Position numbers and translations under genes: made by a program. A stretch of 64,000 bases of DNA from Dactylellina haptotyla (lineage: Eukaryota; Ascomycota; Orbiliomycetes; Orbiliales; Orbiliaceae), in the NCBI GenBank assembly GCA_031310005.1, contig CM062380.1, positions 1,302,001 through 1,366,000 on the forward strand. Reading direction: 5' to 3'. The notes beneath the pieces are model-generated. The model did no database searches. It saw only the letters and a program-made list of their open reading frames with translations, and was not told the origin of the DNA. Positions 1 through 11,617 of the stretch are shown in pieces. Position 1 is the first letter of the stretch. Each line of letters begins with the position of its first letter.

Positions 1-1864
1 CGGTTATCTCGTAAAACTGAACGATCGATAAATGTCTCAAACAATAAGTCTATTGCCATTTCTAAAATTGTAGGCACTTTGCTAATGTGAGCTCGGATTT
101 GCTATATATTAATATACTGCCATACGTCCGAATTATCTTGGATCTCACGTGTGCCCTCGGTGTAAGAACTACAGATTCATATCCATAATTTACACGGCTC
201 AGGTTATTCTTGCGTAAATTATAAAGTATGTTAGACATAAGCCCATTACCTGACGTCTTTGCAATAGGCGTATGGTTCTGACCGACCCTCGTCTCGGCAG
301 GTTTCGGCTCATGAGATACAGCACAACCTCAAATCCTTGAACTCTACTTGCAAAGTTGCCAATACATATGCATGTTGTGCATGCGAATCTCAGATCTATG
401 TATAACTGTTTATAGATACAAGCTTAGATTTCGAAGGCGCATCAGAAATGTGGCGAACGAAATCTCGACCTCGCAGACCATAGAATTGAAGTCAGATGTA
501 CCTATACATGCGAAATCAGAGATAAGGAATGGAACGCTAGCGTGATGCATCTAGATCGACGGGACAGATATATTGCTTTTATTCAAAAATCAAATTTCTT
601 ATGTTCATCTAATCAATAATATATTGGTATCTCGAGAAGAAAATACCCGTACCTCGGGTTTTCCCATGAAGGTCCTCGGCTAGCGGCCCGCACCCGGTCA
701 AAAGTTTTTCGTTGACACATTACCCTGCAAAAACAAAATTCACAGAACAGATGTCACCCCAGCAGGCCGGCAGTGATCAAATATTAGACGAGACCAAAAT
801 GCAACGATTGGTCGGAATGTTTCTCCTCTATATTTCGCATTTAGCCGGTACAAAGGCCTACGTCGCGTAATAAACGTTTTTCCGATTCGGGGCCAGAACA
901 ACTAGTCCCAAATTACCATAGCTTAGCAGCAAATACTCAAGTCGAAAGCATCTACCGAACCCCACAACTTTCTTCTAGTATAAATAAAGGGACTGCGAAT
1001 ATAGTCTTTAAATGCCTCAACTATTCGGTGCTACTGATGGTCAAGTTCTGAAAGAACTCGGAACTGATATGAATAGTTTCTTATATCCAAATTTAGTTGT
1101 CATTGTCAACCTACTATAGTTATATTATAATTTAAGCTCAATATATTGATATCTGCAATGAGCTCAATAAATAAAACAAGAACATTCATACCAGCATTAT
1201 TCTATTGGATGGGGAGCTCTCTGTACCATATCCTAGGCGATCACGATACCAGACATGCGAGCTATAGGGAGCCTCGGTCCTTACTAGCAAAGATTAAATC
1301 CATACTCAAAATGGTAAATCCTTCGGACCCTGAGAATTACTTTATTATGAGATCGGCAGTCTACGCATTGAGCTTGAGGGCAATCTAGGCCGTTATCTTG
1401 ACACAGGTTTTCCGAGATCCAACAATATCCTAAGCTTAGAGTGGAACCTATTGTTCGAGAACAAAGAAAAGAAAAAAGAAAAAATACAAGCTAAAATCCA
1501 GGCAACACTGCGGCTATTGTAGGTTATGCTACTCTTACTTCCCTCGCGCTCCCCTTCGCCCCTCATCTTACTATCGGAAGCATCCTAGCCATGTGTATCT
1601 GTTAATTAAAGCTTCAAATCAAATTGATATTATTCCAAGACTAACGACAAGAAAGTAACTGCAAAAATCCATCTACATGTGTGCAAGAAATGGCAAAGGG
1701 TCGAAAAGATGTTCACACTGAACCAGACATCCGGCCTTTGTTCTTTGGAGCTGGGAACGCAATCAATTAAAGACAAGAACATAAAGGACCATTTCTATAT
1801 CGCACAGGGGATTTATGGGGACATGAAGACGGCCGATTAAACTTGCAATCCAGGTGCTACTAGG
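1..1864. other. Intergenic region, no supported gene
   Basis: This AT-rich stretch contains only short open frames (the longest about 80 codons near 1146-1388). None has a recognisable domain, convincing start context or splice sites. It includes the 3' flank of the Zn2Cys6 regulator. No repeat or RNA gene was recognised. Confidence 0.5.
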
Positions 1865-3428
1865 CTACTTGACTTTTTTTAAGATTAATATTGTTTGTAC
1901 AATCTCGATCTCCATCTTTTTGATATCCTTGAGGATCGTATCGCTAATTCCAACTGTAGACGTTAAGCCCAGAGTACCATCAGATGGAATTTTTACCAGA
2001 CTCTCAACGATTCGTAACTGGTAGCACTCAAGAAAATGCTCCATTATCTGAAGTATAAGTGTAATATGAAGTTTTGGAGACAGTTGTAGTGAAAAGGCCC
2101 CAAAGTTCAAAAATGGGGCATATTGTGTTGATTCTGACGTCTGAAATAAATCATCGCACCATTTTCGTTGGATTTGCTGTAAAATTTGTCGATATATTTG
2201 AAGAAGGATAACCTGACAGGAAAGAAGAAGTAGGAGTGATCCTGAATCGCGGAGGCTGAGAGCCAAGGGCTTTGGCTCGATACCGCGCTTCGTTGAATTT
2301 TGTGTAGTACTCAAAGGCCCCAAGTCACTGAATCCCAATCCTTCACGATAGGTAAGCTTCGGCAAAGGGCAGTCATAGGGAATCTTATCATATACATCGA
2401 CTAAGTCCTGTGAAAGCACCAAGATATGGCCGATTGTTGAAACGTGGTCCCTGGAAGCGCTCGTTGGGCTGGCGGAGTCATCTACAGCTCTTGCTATAGC
2501 TTGTTCCTTCTGTATGTCTGACCAATACCAGCTATAGAGCTTATTGTTTAACTCCATGACGTTAACTATGCAGTCGCAAGACGAAATTTGAGATTGCGCG
2601 TCACTATTCCTCATCGAGTCGGAGGGAGATTTTTCGAATAATTGAGCCCATATTTTATTATTCTCGAAAAGCATCTTACCGCCCAAATGAGAGAAGTCAT
2701 AACAAGGAGGGATATTATCCATCTTTGCCATCTTCGTTGCTGCATTCGGAGTCGGTGGAGGTGTAGAAGCCATAGTTAGATCCCCCAAATCCATTTGATC
2801 CGGAAATGAGAATGCTGTGGAAATTTGACTTGGAATCCACGGGTATAATGGCGACAAGGAATTTGACTGTGAAGTTTCAACTTCAAATTTTTCGTCCACT
2901 TCAGCATATGGTGATTTCTCAGAATTCAGTAACCCAAAATTCATCTCGGTCCCACCATGACTGAGATCACCATACGAAGGGTCGATATTCAAATCATCTT
3001 CAAAGATTTGGATAAAGGCATCCTTTGTGATAGGAAGACCAAGGTCGTCGCCCTCAAATGAAAACTCTAGTTCATTGAAGTGCGAGCCGCAATCCACGTT
3101 ACTAAAAGGGTCTCCCTTTGGTTACAGTTAGACTCACAGAAAAGTTAAAATAATACCGTAACTTGAGGCTCACCAAGAACGAGTGTAATATATGTGGATC
3201 TGATAGATTATCCATTTCCAAGGCTGATTGCTCTTTCCGTAAGCTCTCCAGCTTTCTTGCAAGTATAAAAGACAGTTTTTTGGATCTTATAGGTTTTGGG
3301 GTAAGGTAGCATCTAGCCTTAGCTCGGATGCACCTATTGCACGGCCCACCAATCACTTCCCGTTTGCAAGAGAGCTTTTGGTCGTGGCATCTGTCGCATG
3401 CATGTCTATTTCGCTGTATTGCAAGCAT
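1865..3428 (-). CDS. Zn2Cys6 transcription factor, AflR-like architecture
   Basis: This is a probable nuclear DNA-binding regulator. Exon 1 starts with ATG at 3428 and encodes a zinc cluster near residues 11-41 with six cysteines in a C-x2-C-x6-C-x8-C-x2-C-x6-C arrangement, followed by a basic stretch. A 58-bp intron (3116-3173, donor GTGAGC, branch CTAAC, acceptor AAG) joins it in phase to a C-terminal region of about 416 residues. The spliced protein has about 501 residues. The C-terminal part resembles AflR-type regulators (a short N-terminal zinc cluster followed by a helical domain), but that comparison is from memory. It is divergent from the EthD gene, with about 1.5 kb between them. 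Targets are unknown; pairing with EthD could point to a polyketide-related function, but no synthase gene is present here. The AAG acceptor is less common than YAG, so the exact junction is slightly uncertain. Confidence 0.82.
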
Positions 3429-4918
3429 CGTGAAGATAGTGACTGGATGAGGAAAATATTTTTCTAGACAACTTTCCTCAGCAGAATGTCTGTATCTAGG
3501 TATGAGTATCTCTTTTCGATTGTGTCTATACGATGGAAGGCTGGCTTTGATTAAAGGCTAACAAAATTTAAATGGAACTGATATATTTAAGTTTACTTTT
3601 TGCAGCATCCTCCCAAGGCGCCCACAACTGTATACTTATCTACGCCTACTAAATACACCTTTGCCACCTAGTACGGATCATAAATTGTTTCGAAACTATA
3701 TCACATTTTGAAGCACAAAAATGTCTAGAGAACTATCCCCGAAAGTTTATATTTACCTTGTTACTGTACCATGGCTAAGCCCTCAAATTTAATTAAGTTA
3801 AGTATGTAAGGTCAGAGCGGGACATCGCCCGATTGAAAACTAACTTGCTTTTTGAACCATATTGTTGCGCCTAAATACATTATATACATTCGATTTTTAG
3901 TCCAATTGATCAGAGAAAAAGAAAACAAGCGATAATGCCCAAATCCATTAAATGGCACTAGCCATCGGTACTTGGATAGATTTCAATTCCAATACGTTGT
4001 TCCTTATCCTACTTCCTTATTCTTCCGTCTAAAATCATATGCGAGTGCGGCAAATTGTTGGGTCATTTGACGCATCCCCGTCTCGGCCTTCCTTTTTTTG
4101 TAGAATGTCTTTCCATTCACAGAAACTAGTGAGATATCTTATTTACAAGGTACCCTTGTCAATAGACCGTACAAAATCTCTGGCAAGATCTACTTTTTCC
4201 TTTAGTGTGGGGGACCTTATTTCGAAATTTCTACCGAATTCTCAACACAAAAAGTCTAGTAACAGTCAGATTGCATCTATTGGTGTGTTATTGGACGCGC
4301 ACTTGCAGAGGTATATATGAGACCACGTTCATCAAATAGGCGTCTTCGGTTGGCCTGATGGAGTCTTATCTAGGAAGACCCCTCCCTCTCAGGTTGCAGG
4401 TAGTTCGAGGAAACTTTCTTCAACAGCAGCTAGGGTGCTCCCCCGACGGGCTTGGCAAAATTTTGGTATGAAGCATCCAGAAACCATCTCCAAGAACTAT
4501 AGCGGCCACACACATATACGACTGATCGAGCGTGTGCATTTAACGGAAAGCAGAAAAGCAAGCAAAAATATATTTAGCTCCGAATATCACAACTACGCAA
4601 CAGGCGACATTTTCAAAGCTCCGAATCCGCATTCATTTTCGGACAATATTACTAACTCCTCCGATTCTCTCCTAATAAAGAATTCACGAGAATCAGCTGC
4701 CTGTTGTTCAAGCATTATAGAGTTTCTGAAGCATAAAAAAAAACAGGTCACGTGTTCTAAATTTTAGTGTATAAATACATCGGACATCCAGAACATTTGA
4801 AACCAAGATGGCACAGATCCTCTAATTGATAGCAACAACACTCATAAACGATAAAATTTAACTTCCAACTATCCGTAGCCTTATCTCACTTCTCAATACT
4901 CTCTAGAGTCTCTAAAAA
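3429..4918. other. Divergent intergenic region between regulator and EthD gene
   Basis: No supported gene. Two open frames (4039-4320 and 4435-4767) lack domains, and the second has no ATG. The right end holds the EthD promoter elements listed separately. Confidence 0.5.
4749..4777 (+). promoter_or_regulatory. CACGTG box and TATA element upstream of EthD gene
   Basis: A palindromic CACGTG lies at 4749-4754 (a bHLH/bZIP-type site) and TATAAATA at 4770-4777. They sit about 170 and 140 bp before the ATG at 4919. Function is inferred from position only. Confidence 0.35.
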
Positions 4919-5406
4919 ATGAGTACCGAGCCATATATCCGCGTTTCCGTGTGCTTCAAGAAAAATCCAAAGTTATCTGATGTTGAATTCAATGACTATT
5001 GGGCAAACAACCACGGGCCCCTCTGTACTGAATGGATGAAGAAATTTGGTCTCTTAAGGTATATTCAGGTACGGTAATCTTAACCCATCAAATTCGCAGC
5101 CCTGAACCGGCTTCGTATAAGTAACTAAACAAAATCTAGATGCATGTGGATAAAACGCATCTCCAAACGCTTTCCAACACTATCGGTTGGCGTCTAGCCG
5201 ATTTCGATGGCATCGCGGACTTTCATGTTCGCAAGATGGACGATTTTTTCCAAGCTTTTGGCGATGAATACTACCAAAACACTTTGTTTGTGGATGAAGA
5301 GGAGTTTGTTGACCATTCAACTACTATTATGACTATTGGTTACGATTACGCTGTGATCGAAAATGACGAGGTTGTCACCGATCATGTTCGCGATTTCAAA
5401 CCCTAA
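4919..5406 (+). CDS. EthD-domain (ferredoxin-like fold) small protein
   Basis: A 138-residue protein in two exons, 4919-5068 and 5140-5406, joined in phase 0 across a 71-bp intron (GTACGG to CTAG). The N-terminal half reads as the usual EthD opening: a strand (YIRVSVCFKKNP), then an acidic helix with DYWANNHGP, a close match to the family's 'F..YW...H.PL' motif. The C-terminal half has a further beta-alpha-beta segment. EthD-family proteins are dimeric alpha/beta barrels; some fungal members are dehydratases or cyclases in polyketide tailoring and others have no known reaction. The length is typical. It is divergent from a Zn2Cys6 regulator and has CACGTG and TATA elements upstream. Substrate unknown. 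Confidence 0.8.
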
Positions 5407-5728
5407 GCGGTTTATTCGGTGATTTTGTGTCTCATTTAATGGATACGCTATCAATTATCTCTTATATCATCATATAATCTCGAGAGAATTTCATCCTCAA
5501 ATTTCATTTATTTATAGCGAGGACCTGAATGGAAACAGATATTCTTACACAGTTTAATTCTCCGAGAAGTCTCAATCCATCAGTCATATAGGCTCTAAGC
5601 AAATTATTTCTGTTAAGCAAAGTATTTCTGTAATCTAGGCGATTATAAGGAGGTACCCGTTTCGTGTCCATCTCAAATCCCTTGGCTCGCCCCATCCGAT
5701 CACGCAAGCATTATTTTCTCAGACCATG

Positions 5729-7564
5729 TCATTCAAAAGGTTCTCCCAAGAGACTATCCGGCTTTTCGCTAGACGATTCTTTCCAGAAATTCTCCACCCA
5801 ATCAGAGGCCTGATTCTGTCGTAGTGATTTTTCCATCTGTTTAAGGTCTGCCTCGAGCCGTTCTTCGTCAATCTTTGAAGAATAAAATCGATCATGCCCA
5901 GAATATTTTGCCAGATCAGCTGCCTTTTCAGCAGTAGGACGCTTCTTCAGCTCAGGTCCTCTCGGTAAACTCTCCAAAACTTCGGCCTGAGTGATTGAAG
6001 CTCCTTTTGGTTTCCCTTTGCGCATTGTTGGTGGTTTTCGTGCCACTCCCATTGCATTGAGCTCTCTATCCGCATTCTTCACATCACCCTTCACGGGCGC
6101 TTCCGGTCGAGGCTTCATGTTAACAAAGGGTTTATAATAATTCAGATAAGTATAGTCTGGCATTTGCGCTTTTTGGAAATCCCAGTATGTTTTAAAGCGG
6201 TCAGCTATTGGTTCCAAACTCTGGTCGAAGCTTGGATTCATAAATCTCTGATTTGGAATCATTGATTCAGTCCGGATATCTTCAAATGAGGGCACCATCT
6301 GCGTTTTGGGGACCTTTTTTCGCATTTCTTGGTCTCGCTCATTTCCGTAAGCTTGGTTACGAATCCCCGGAAAAGTTGGCTGCTGCCTGTTCGATACTGG
6401 ACCATATTGGTCAGTTGAGAGCTGCACATCTTCCTCCGGACCTATTTCTTGTTCTTCAGATGTCAAGTACCTGATCTTAGCCCTCAGCGGATGTTTCTCT
6501 GATAAATGTTTTCCGGCTCTCTGTTTAGGGAGTTTCCGATGTGAATACTTTTCTACCATATCCCGTAGAATATTTACTGTCTCGGTATTGATTTGTGGCT
6601 CGTTTGTTGCAATGTTATCATTATTTATAAGCCCCACAGTTTCGCCCATTTTGTTCTTTACACCTCGTTTCATTTTCTTCATTATTCTCGGTTCATTATA
6701 TTCATCATCTTGATTTGGGAGTATTTCGGGTATAATTCCTGGTTGACTTGGTTCTTTAATGAAGCTATGCATCTTTGGAATTCCTTGGCCAGCGACAAGA
6801 GCCATACACTGCTGTAGAGTAAGACCACCAGGTACCGACACCCTCTTAGGAACAGTTAGATCCAACCCTTGCGCTCCCATTTCATTATAAGATGGCAGTT
6901 CTATTCTATCCAGCCCAAGAACATCTTTCGTCCTTTCTAGATTGCTTTTCAATGCGCGAAATGCAACTTTTAGTGCCACAAGGGCCTGTTTATAAACATC
7001 CCATGCCCCTGAAAACTCCGAAGACAGATCGTAACCGGCACTCCAAGGCGGTATTACTACACTTCCGGAGCAATAACTTGATTGTTGACCGTCAGAGGGA
7101 ATCCTTGGAACATAGATTGTTCCCTGTTCCATCCTTTGAAGTTCTTCGATATACCGACTTCCTTGTCGATTCGCTTCTTCGATCTTAACAGTTCGATAAC
7201 TTTTTAAGATGCTTGGGATATTAGGGCCACTCAGGTCAATATATTGGATGGCGTATGGGTTATCGAAAAGTCGCACAATTACAGCAGCTGAACCAGGGGA
7301 GCAAAGAGTATTGGTATAGAATACAATCGCACGTGCTTGGTAAGACCCATTCCAGTTGACGATTCCGAATTGGTCTATATATCTTTCCCCAGAGGTTTGT
7401 GGAACCTTTTCCCGACAGAAGTCGCCCTCCATCACCGAACTGTACGGTTTTGCTTGCGCGCCGCCGGATATAACGGCGTAAGCAAATGCACTCCCCGATT
7501 TGACATGGAAACTCAAAAGCAAGGCAAGATGAGCCCATTCTAGATATGACAGAGTGGACCGCAT
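5729..7564 (-). CDS. Predicted secreted protein of unknown function, ~611 aa
   Basis: The open frame extends to 7705, but codons upstream of 7564 include no ATG, so the ATG at 7562-7564 is chosen. It gives a plausible signal peptide: a hydrophobic core LALLLSF within the first 25 residues and a likely cleavage near SGSAFA. The N-terminal third is a compact, mildly aromatic domain with several cysteines (FCREK, TLCSPG, SYCSG). A helical segment around the middle (DVYKQALVALKVAFRALK) precedes a long, charged, Pro/Lys/Glu-rich and probably disordered C-terminal half. I recognise no family. It could be a lineage-specific extracellular protein or effector. An upstream non-coding or coding exon cannot be excluded. 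Confidence 0.65.
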   Translation of the reverse strand: MRSTLSYLEWAHLALLLSFHVKSGSAFAYAVISGGAQAKPYSSVMEGDFCREKVPQTSGERYIDQFGIVNWNGSYQARAIVFYTNTLCSPGSAAVIVRLFDNPYAIQYIDLSGPNIPSILKSYRTVKIEEANRQGSRYIEELQRMEQGTIYVPRIPSDGQQSSYCSGSVVIPPWSAGYDLSSEFSGAWDVYKQALVALKVAFRALKSNLERTKDVLGLDRIELPSYNEMGAQGLDLTVPKRVSVPGGLTLQQCMALVAGQGIPKMHSFIKEPSQPGIIPEILPNQDDEYNEPRIMKKMKRGVKNKMGETVGLINNDNIATNEPQINTETVNILRDMVEKYSHRKLPKQRAGKHLSEKHPLRAKIRYLTSEEQEIGPEEDVQLSTDQYGPVSNRQQPTFPGIRNQAYGNERDQEMRKKVPKTQMVPSFEDIRTESMIPNQRFMNPSFDQSLEPIADRFKTYWDFQKAQMPDYTYLNYYKPFVNMKPRPEAPVKGDVKNADRELNAMGVARKPPTMRKGKPKGASITQAEVLESLPRGPELKKRPTAEKAADLAKYSGHDRFYSSKIDEERLEADLKQMEKSLRQNQASDWVENFWKESSSEKPDSLLGEPFE

Positions 7565-8608
7565 TGCTTCTCCATCGACAACCGACTTCTGTGTACTAAA
7601 CTTGCGCGGAAGGTCTTGAGTCGTACAAACGTGGATCCTAATAAGAACGAACAGAAATTTTAAGGATGCACAATGGTGGTAAAATAAAGCAGTTGACAGA
7701 AGCAATTTGGTTTACACTTTTCCCGAACATACACTAACTTTTCACGCTACTACTTCTGCCTTCTGTGTATGGGCAGGCGATTAAAAGACTCAAATATTCT
7801 CCATATAGATTTCGACACCAACACCCAGATTACGAAACCAACTACGAAAGATCTGACTACTAGACGTCCGCCAGGTGTGAGAGGAAGAGAGTGCATGCGC
7901 CAAGGTCATATATCCAAAATGGATGCCGAATTTAACATCACCAGTACTACAGTTTGAGCAGGAGTGCTATCGATATCTCTGATAGATATTTTTGAATATC
8001 CCGGACGCTAAGGATTTTCAGCTGCCAGTTTACAGATAAGGGACCCGATAATAGTTATATAAGGGGGTGCTCAAGTACTTACAAGTTTCGATTCTGTTTA
8101 CACAAACTTGGTAATGTATCTACATCATGTCTAAGTATATAAGTTATGTTTATACGCAACAAAGAAAACACTCATTCACGCTCAAATTCCTGAGGCAAGA
8201 TGTGCGAGCTTTACTCTATGGGAACTCAGTGAATTATTTAGAACACCAACACCTTAAAGTTCGAATTTTCTATTTTCAATTTATCTCGCGGCACCCACCA
8301 ACCTACGCTGTTGCATTCCTGAAGGATTCGCGTTGTTGTTATACCAAGACAAAAGCGGCTGAGTTCGGCAGGCTTGATCCGAGGCGCAGTCAGCGATAAT
8401 CGCCATGATTGTGACTCAACGCGTCTTGTGTCCACGTTTCTTAGATTCGAGCGTCGCTGCAATGCAAGAGATTTTGGGTTCGCACACGCTGGTTATATAA
8501 TTCCCCAGATTCTCGAAAAAACATGAACAAAATAGCACCATCATTTATACTTCTCGCGAGAAAACCAGCAAACATTCGAGCCCTTCAGTTCACGACAATA
8601 CCGGCACA
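7565..8608. other. Intergenic region between secreted protein and oxygenase
   Basis: Divergent upstream regions of two genes. Short open frames (7769-7957, 8127-8399) show no coding signature. No RNA or repeat seen. Confidence 0.5.
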
Positions 8609-9788
8609 ATGGCGTCAATCATCAGCAACATTCTTGACTTTGTCTCCCCCGGTAGTGCATCCAAAGAAGGTAATGCAGAAGAACCGCTAGATCTCTTAGC
8701 AGAGCCGGAAGAACTGGATCCTGAGATTTACAGCAAGATCGAACCTATTTTTCCTCATCTTCAGCAGCAAGGAGATCCTGTGGCGCGTCCTGTCCTGCGC
8801 AGGGTCAACTTTAAGGTTCGTCAACCCCGGAACATTTCCTTTTTGGGAGTCCAAACAACTGACAACACACCAGGACTCAAAACTCTACAAATACGATGGC
8901 CTAGCTGCTTATGCCTGTGTCATTGACGACGCTTTCACGCTGAAGGAATGCGATGAGCTCCTTAGAATTGCAGAAGCTTCCTCTGAGGAAGGCTGGCCGA
9001 TCGCACAAGTAAATATCGGTAATAATCTGCAGGTTCTAGATACGAGTTACCGTAAATCCGATCGAATCCTGTACGACGACCAGGCGCTAGCCGATAAACT
9101 ACTAGCAAGAATCGAGCCTCTTCTAGCGAAAGATATCGCATATCTAGACCCTACCGAGCCTGGCACTGGAAGGGGTCCCTTGGGGTGGAAAGGAACTGCT
9201 GCGAAGCGAAGAGCGGACAAATTTAGAATGACAAGATTGAACGAGAGACTCCGATATTTGAAATATCCGGTCAGCGGGTTCTTCAAAAGTTAGTCCTTAA
9301 AGCGCACAATTTTAGAGCTTTTCCATCTTATTTTTCGATACTAATATAACACAGTGCACTGCGACGGCGCTTACACAACACCGGATCGTGCACAATCCTC
9401 GATCTTCACATTCCATCTATACTTAAATGACAAAACTGGAGATGTACCCCTCAAAGGCGGCTCCACAAGATTCTGGGATTATGGAGCCCAGTTAGTACAG
9501 GAGCTATCCCCCGCTCAGTTGAAAAAGCGAGGATTATCGCCGCCACCATATTACGATGTGGCGCCGATTCCGGGAAGAGTATTGATATTCCAACATGCCT
9601 TCCTCGTACATAGCGGAGAGCCAATCACCGCGGGCATAAAATTGACCATTCGATCAGACATTATGTACGAAAAGGTCCCAGCAGAAGAAGAAGAGATTGA
9701 ATATAGGAAACATCTGCAGAGAAATGGACTTCTCGCGGATGAGATTCCCGTTGATCCAAAGGATGAGGTGCCGGCTACTGAAAATTAA
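8609..9788 (+). CDS. 2OG-Fe(II) oxygenase, prolyl 4-hydroxylase-like
   Basis: Three exons, 8609-8815, 8874-9288 and 9355-9788, give 351 residues; the introns are 58 and 66 bp and the phases agree. The catalytic double-stranded beta-helix is complete. The iron-binding HxD is H209-C-D211, and the distal histidine is H293 in FLVHSGEP. R307 in LTIRSD is the 2-oxoglutarate-binding arginine. The second intron falls just before the HxD motif. The region before it (CVIDDAFTLKECDELL, then a conserved SYRKSDRILYDD) matches the P4H-like subfamily, which oxidises protein prolines or small molecules using 2OG, O2 and Fe(II). There is no signal peptide, so a cytosolic role is likely. The substrate cannot be predicted; nothing in the neighbourhood points to a pathway. 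Confidence 0.88.
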
Positions 9789-10316
9789 CGTCAGAGCAGC
9801 TAGCAGACATCGAAATATAGCCATTTTAATGCGTTAGCCTTCACGAAATTGTATAACCTAGATACTTAGCGCCTCTCATTCACATCTAATCGCAACTTTT
9901 CTACAATCACACCTAAGTTTCCAAATTGTTTGCAATTTCCGTAGACACGGTAAGAGCTTTTATCATAAACTCATAAGTTGACAACACAGAATATCCAACA
10001 CAATCCAAATAATATTATTCGAAGTAACCCATCCAAAAAAATAGAAAGAACGCCGTAAATCACGTGAACATTTCTGTTTTAGTTAAGAGTAATAGCCGGC
10101 CCAATCTATACGACATAATTAGCTTCATACTACTCCCCTCGCTGACGAAATACCATAATTTTACAAGGAATACTCACAAAGATAGCATGACTCTCCCTGC
10201 GGCAAGAAAACCGATCCACGCTGACAATCCGATTGCAGTGTATATCCTCTATATAGCGAAAGCGCAATTAGCAATTTCAATTCAAAACACCCTACTTTCT
10301 TGCTTTTATTTCGGAC
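9789..10316. other. Convergent intergenic region
   Basis: 3' flanks of the oxygenase and the Thr/Pro-rich membrane protein. AT-rich, with no supported gene. A CACGTG occurs near 10061, without an appropriately placed start. Confidence 0.5.
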
Positions 10317-11617
10317 TTACGAAGAATATATGGCAACCCCGTTATCGCCCAACACGAAGGCATCGCTGCCGGACTCCAAACATCCATTTAGATTCGCATT
10401 CCACGGCGCCTGGAAACTCCACGCAGAGACTGGCGTGGTAGCCTCTGATGCTACTCCGGTTGCGACAAACGTGGCTGTGAGGCCGTCCAGTTGCCAGTAT
10501 GCAGTATAATCATCTGCGGTACCATCTAAGCTGACCCAAATCGTAGTAGTGGCTGCAATGCCCGCATCAGGTAAGACAACGGAGCAGATATCGCCACTGT
10601 ACGAGGTTGCGGTTACAACCATGGTGTTGTACCCAGTTTCGAGGGTAAAGCTGGTCACCTCGGGGCTTGTAGGACCTGCAGGCGACGTATCCGGAGGGGA
10701 GGTATCGGGTCGAGTAGTTGGGCTAGATGGCGGCGATGTTTGGACATCAGGGGTTGTGGTGATATCAGGAGTAGTTGTTGTTTCTGGAGCGGGGCTTGTG
10801 TAATCCGGGGTCGTATAATCAGGAGTAGTGGTTGTTTCTGGGGCAGGACTTGTATAATCTGGCGTCGTATAGTCCGGAGTTGTGTAATCTGGGGTTGTAG
10901 GTTCTGGGGTTGAATACTCCGGAGTTGTAGGCTCCGGCGTTGTGTAATCCGGGGTAGTAGGTACGGGACTGGTGTATTCTGGAGTCGTATACTCAGGAGT
11001 CGTGGTGGACTCCTCAGAAGTTGTAGAAGCTGAACTCTGAACTATAATACCGCCTACAGTGGTAGATATTGAGGTTGTGCTCCTGCCAGACGCCACCGGA
11101 TCCGCTTGTGAACCCCCAGACCTATTGTTCTTCCGAGACAAGGCAATTCCCACCCCGGCGCCTATTGCCGCCAAAATGAGAAGCACCAAAAGCACAAGAA
11201 TAATCCAAAAGTACTTTCGGCGCAGTCCACATATCCGCGCTTCTTTCGGAGGCGGCATTCCATAGACGGGCAAATCCATGCCATTGTTCGCCGCATATAC
11301 CAACGGTGGTCCTCCAATAGGCTTTTCGTGCACCGGTTGTAATGATCTGGACTGTAGAACTGTTGAGGATTCTGATGTGGGCTCTGGTACGGTGGCACCG
11401 GGGACGTGGGCGGCTGGTAGCCATTATTCCCATGAAACTCGGTGGGAGGAGATCGGTAGCCGCCATTATAAGTACTGTCCATCTCTACCGCAGTTGCTGG
11501 AGGCGGGACAGGCATTGGAGGAACCGGCCTTCGGATTGGCGGTGGCCCAAATTTGGGACCGTAAGAATGCCCACGGTGGTCCGGCTCCACAGGGATAATT
11601 CCTTCGTATTCATTCAT
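10317..11617 (-). CDS. Thr/Pro-rich single-pass membrane protein with a frame break
   Basis: The ATG at 11617 opens a Pro-rich cytoplasmic-like N-terminus (about 92 residues: MNEYEGIIP..., PPPIRRPVPPMPVPPP). The reading frame then has to change near 11340 to continue into VHEKPIGGPP, a basic stretch (GLRRK), one transmembrane helix (YFWIILVLLVLLILAAIG), a Ser/Thr/Pro-rich stalk with PDYTTP repeats, and a C-terminal domain with two cysteines. Adding one base at the join would read smoothly from SPDHY into QPVHEK. A 44-47-bp intron can also be drawn but is below the usual size. The architecture resembles fungal surface or wall-sensor-type proteins, but I recognise no family. The break is either a sequence error, a very short intron or a real mutation. 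Confidence 0.65.
10755..11000 (-). repeat. PDYTTP / PEYTTP / TSPAPETTTT coding repeats
   Basis: A degenerate tandem array of 6-residue units (P-D/E-Y-T/S-T/S-P), interrupted by two copies of a longer unit ending APETTTT, forms the extracellular stalk of the membrane protein. Such repeats are usually O-glycosylated and vary in number between isolates. Confidence 0.8.

Noticed and set aside
4435-4767. 110-codon frame upstream of the EthD gene
   Set aside because: Starts with GTG, has no domain and overlaps the EthD promoter region.
5116-5139. Alternative EthD start at the ATG at 5140
   Set aside because: The upstream exon encodes the family's N-terminal strand and DYWANNHGP motif with correct phase, so 5140 is internal.
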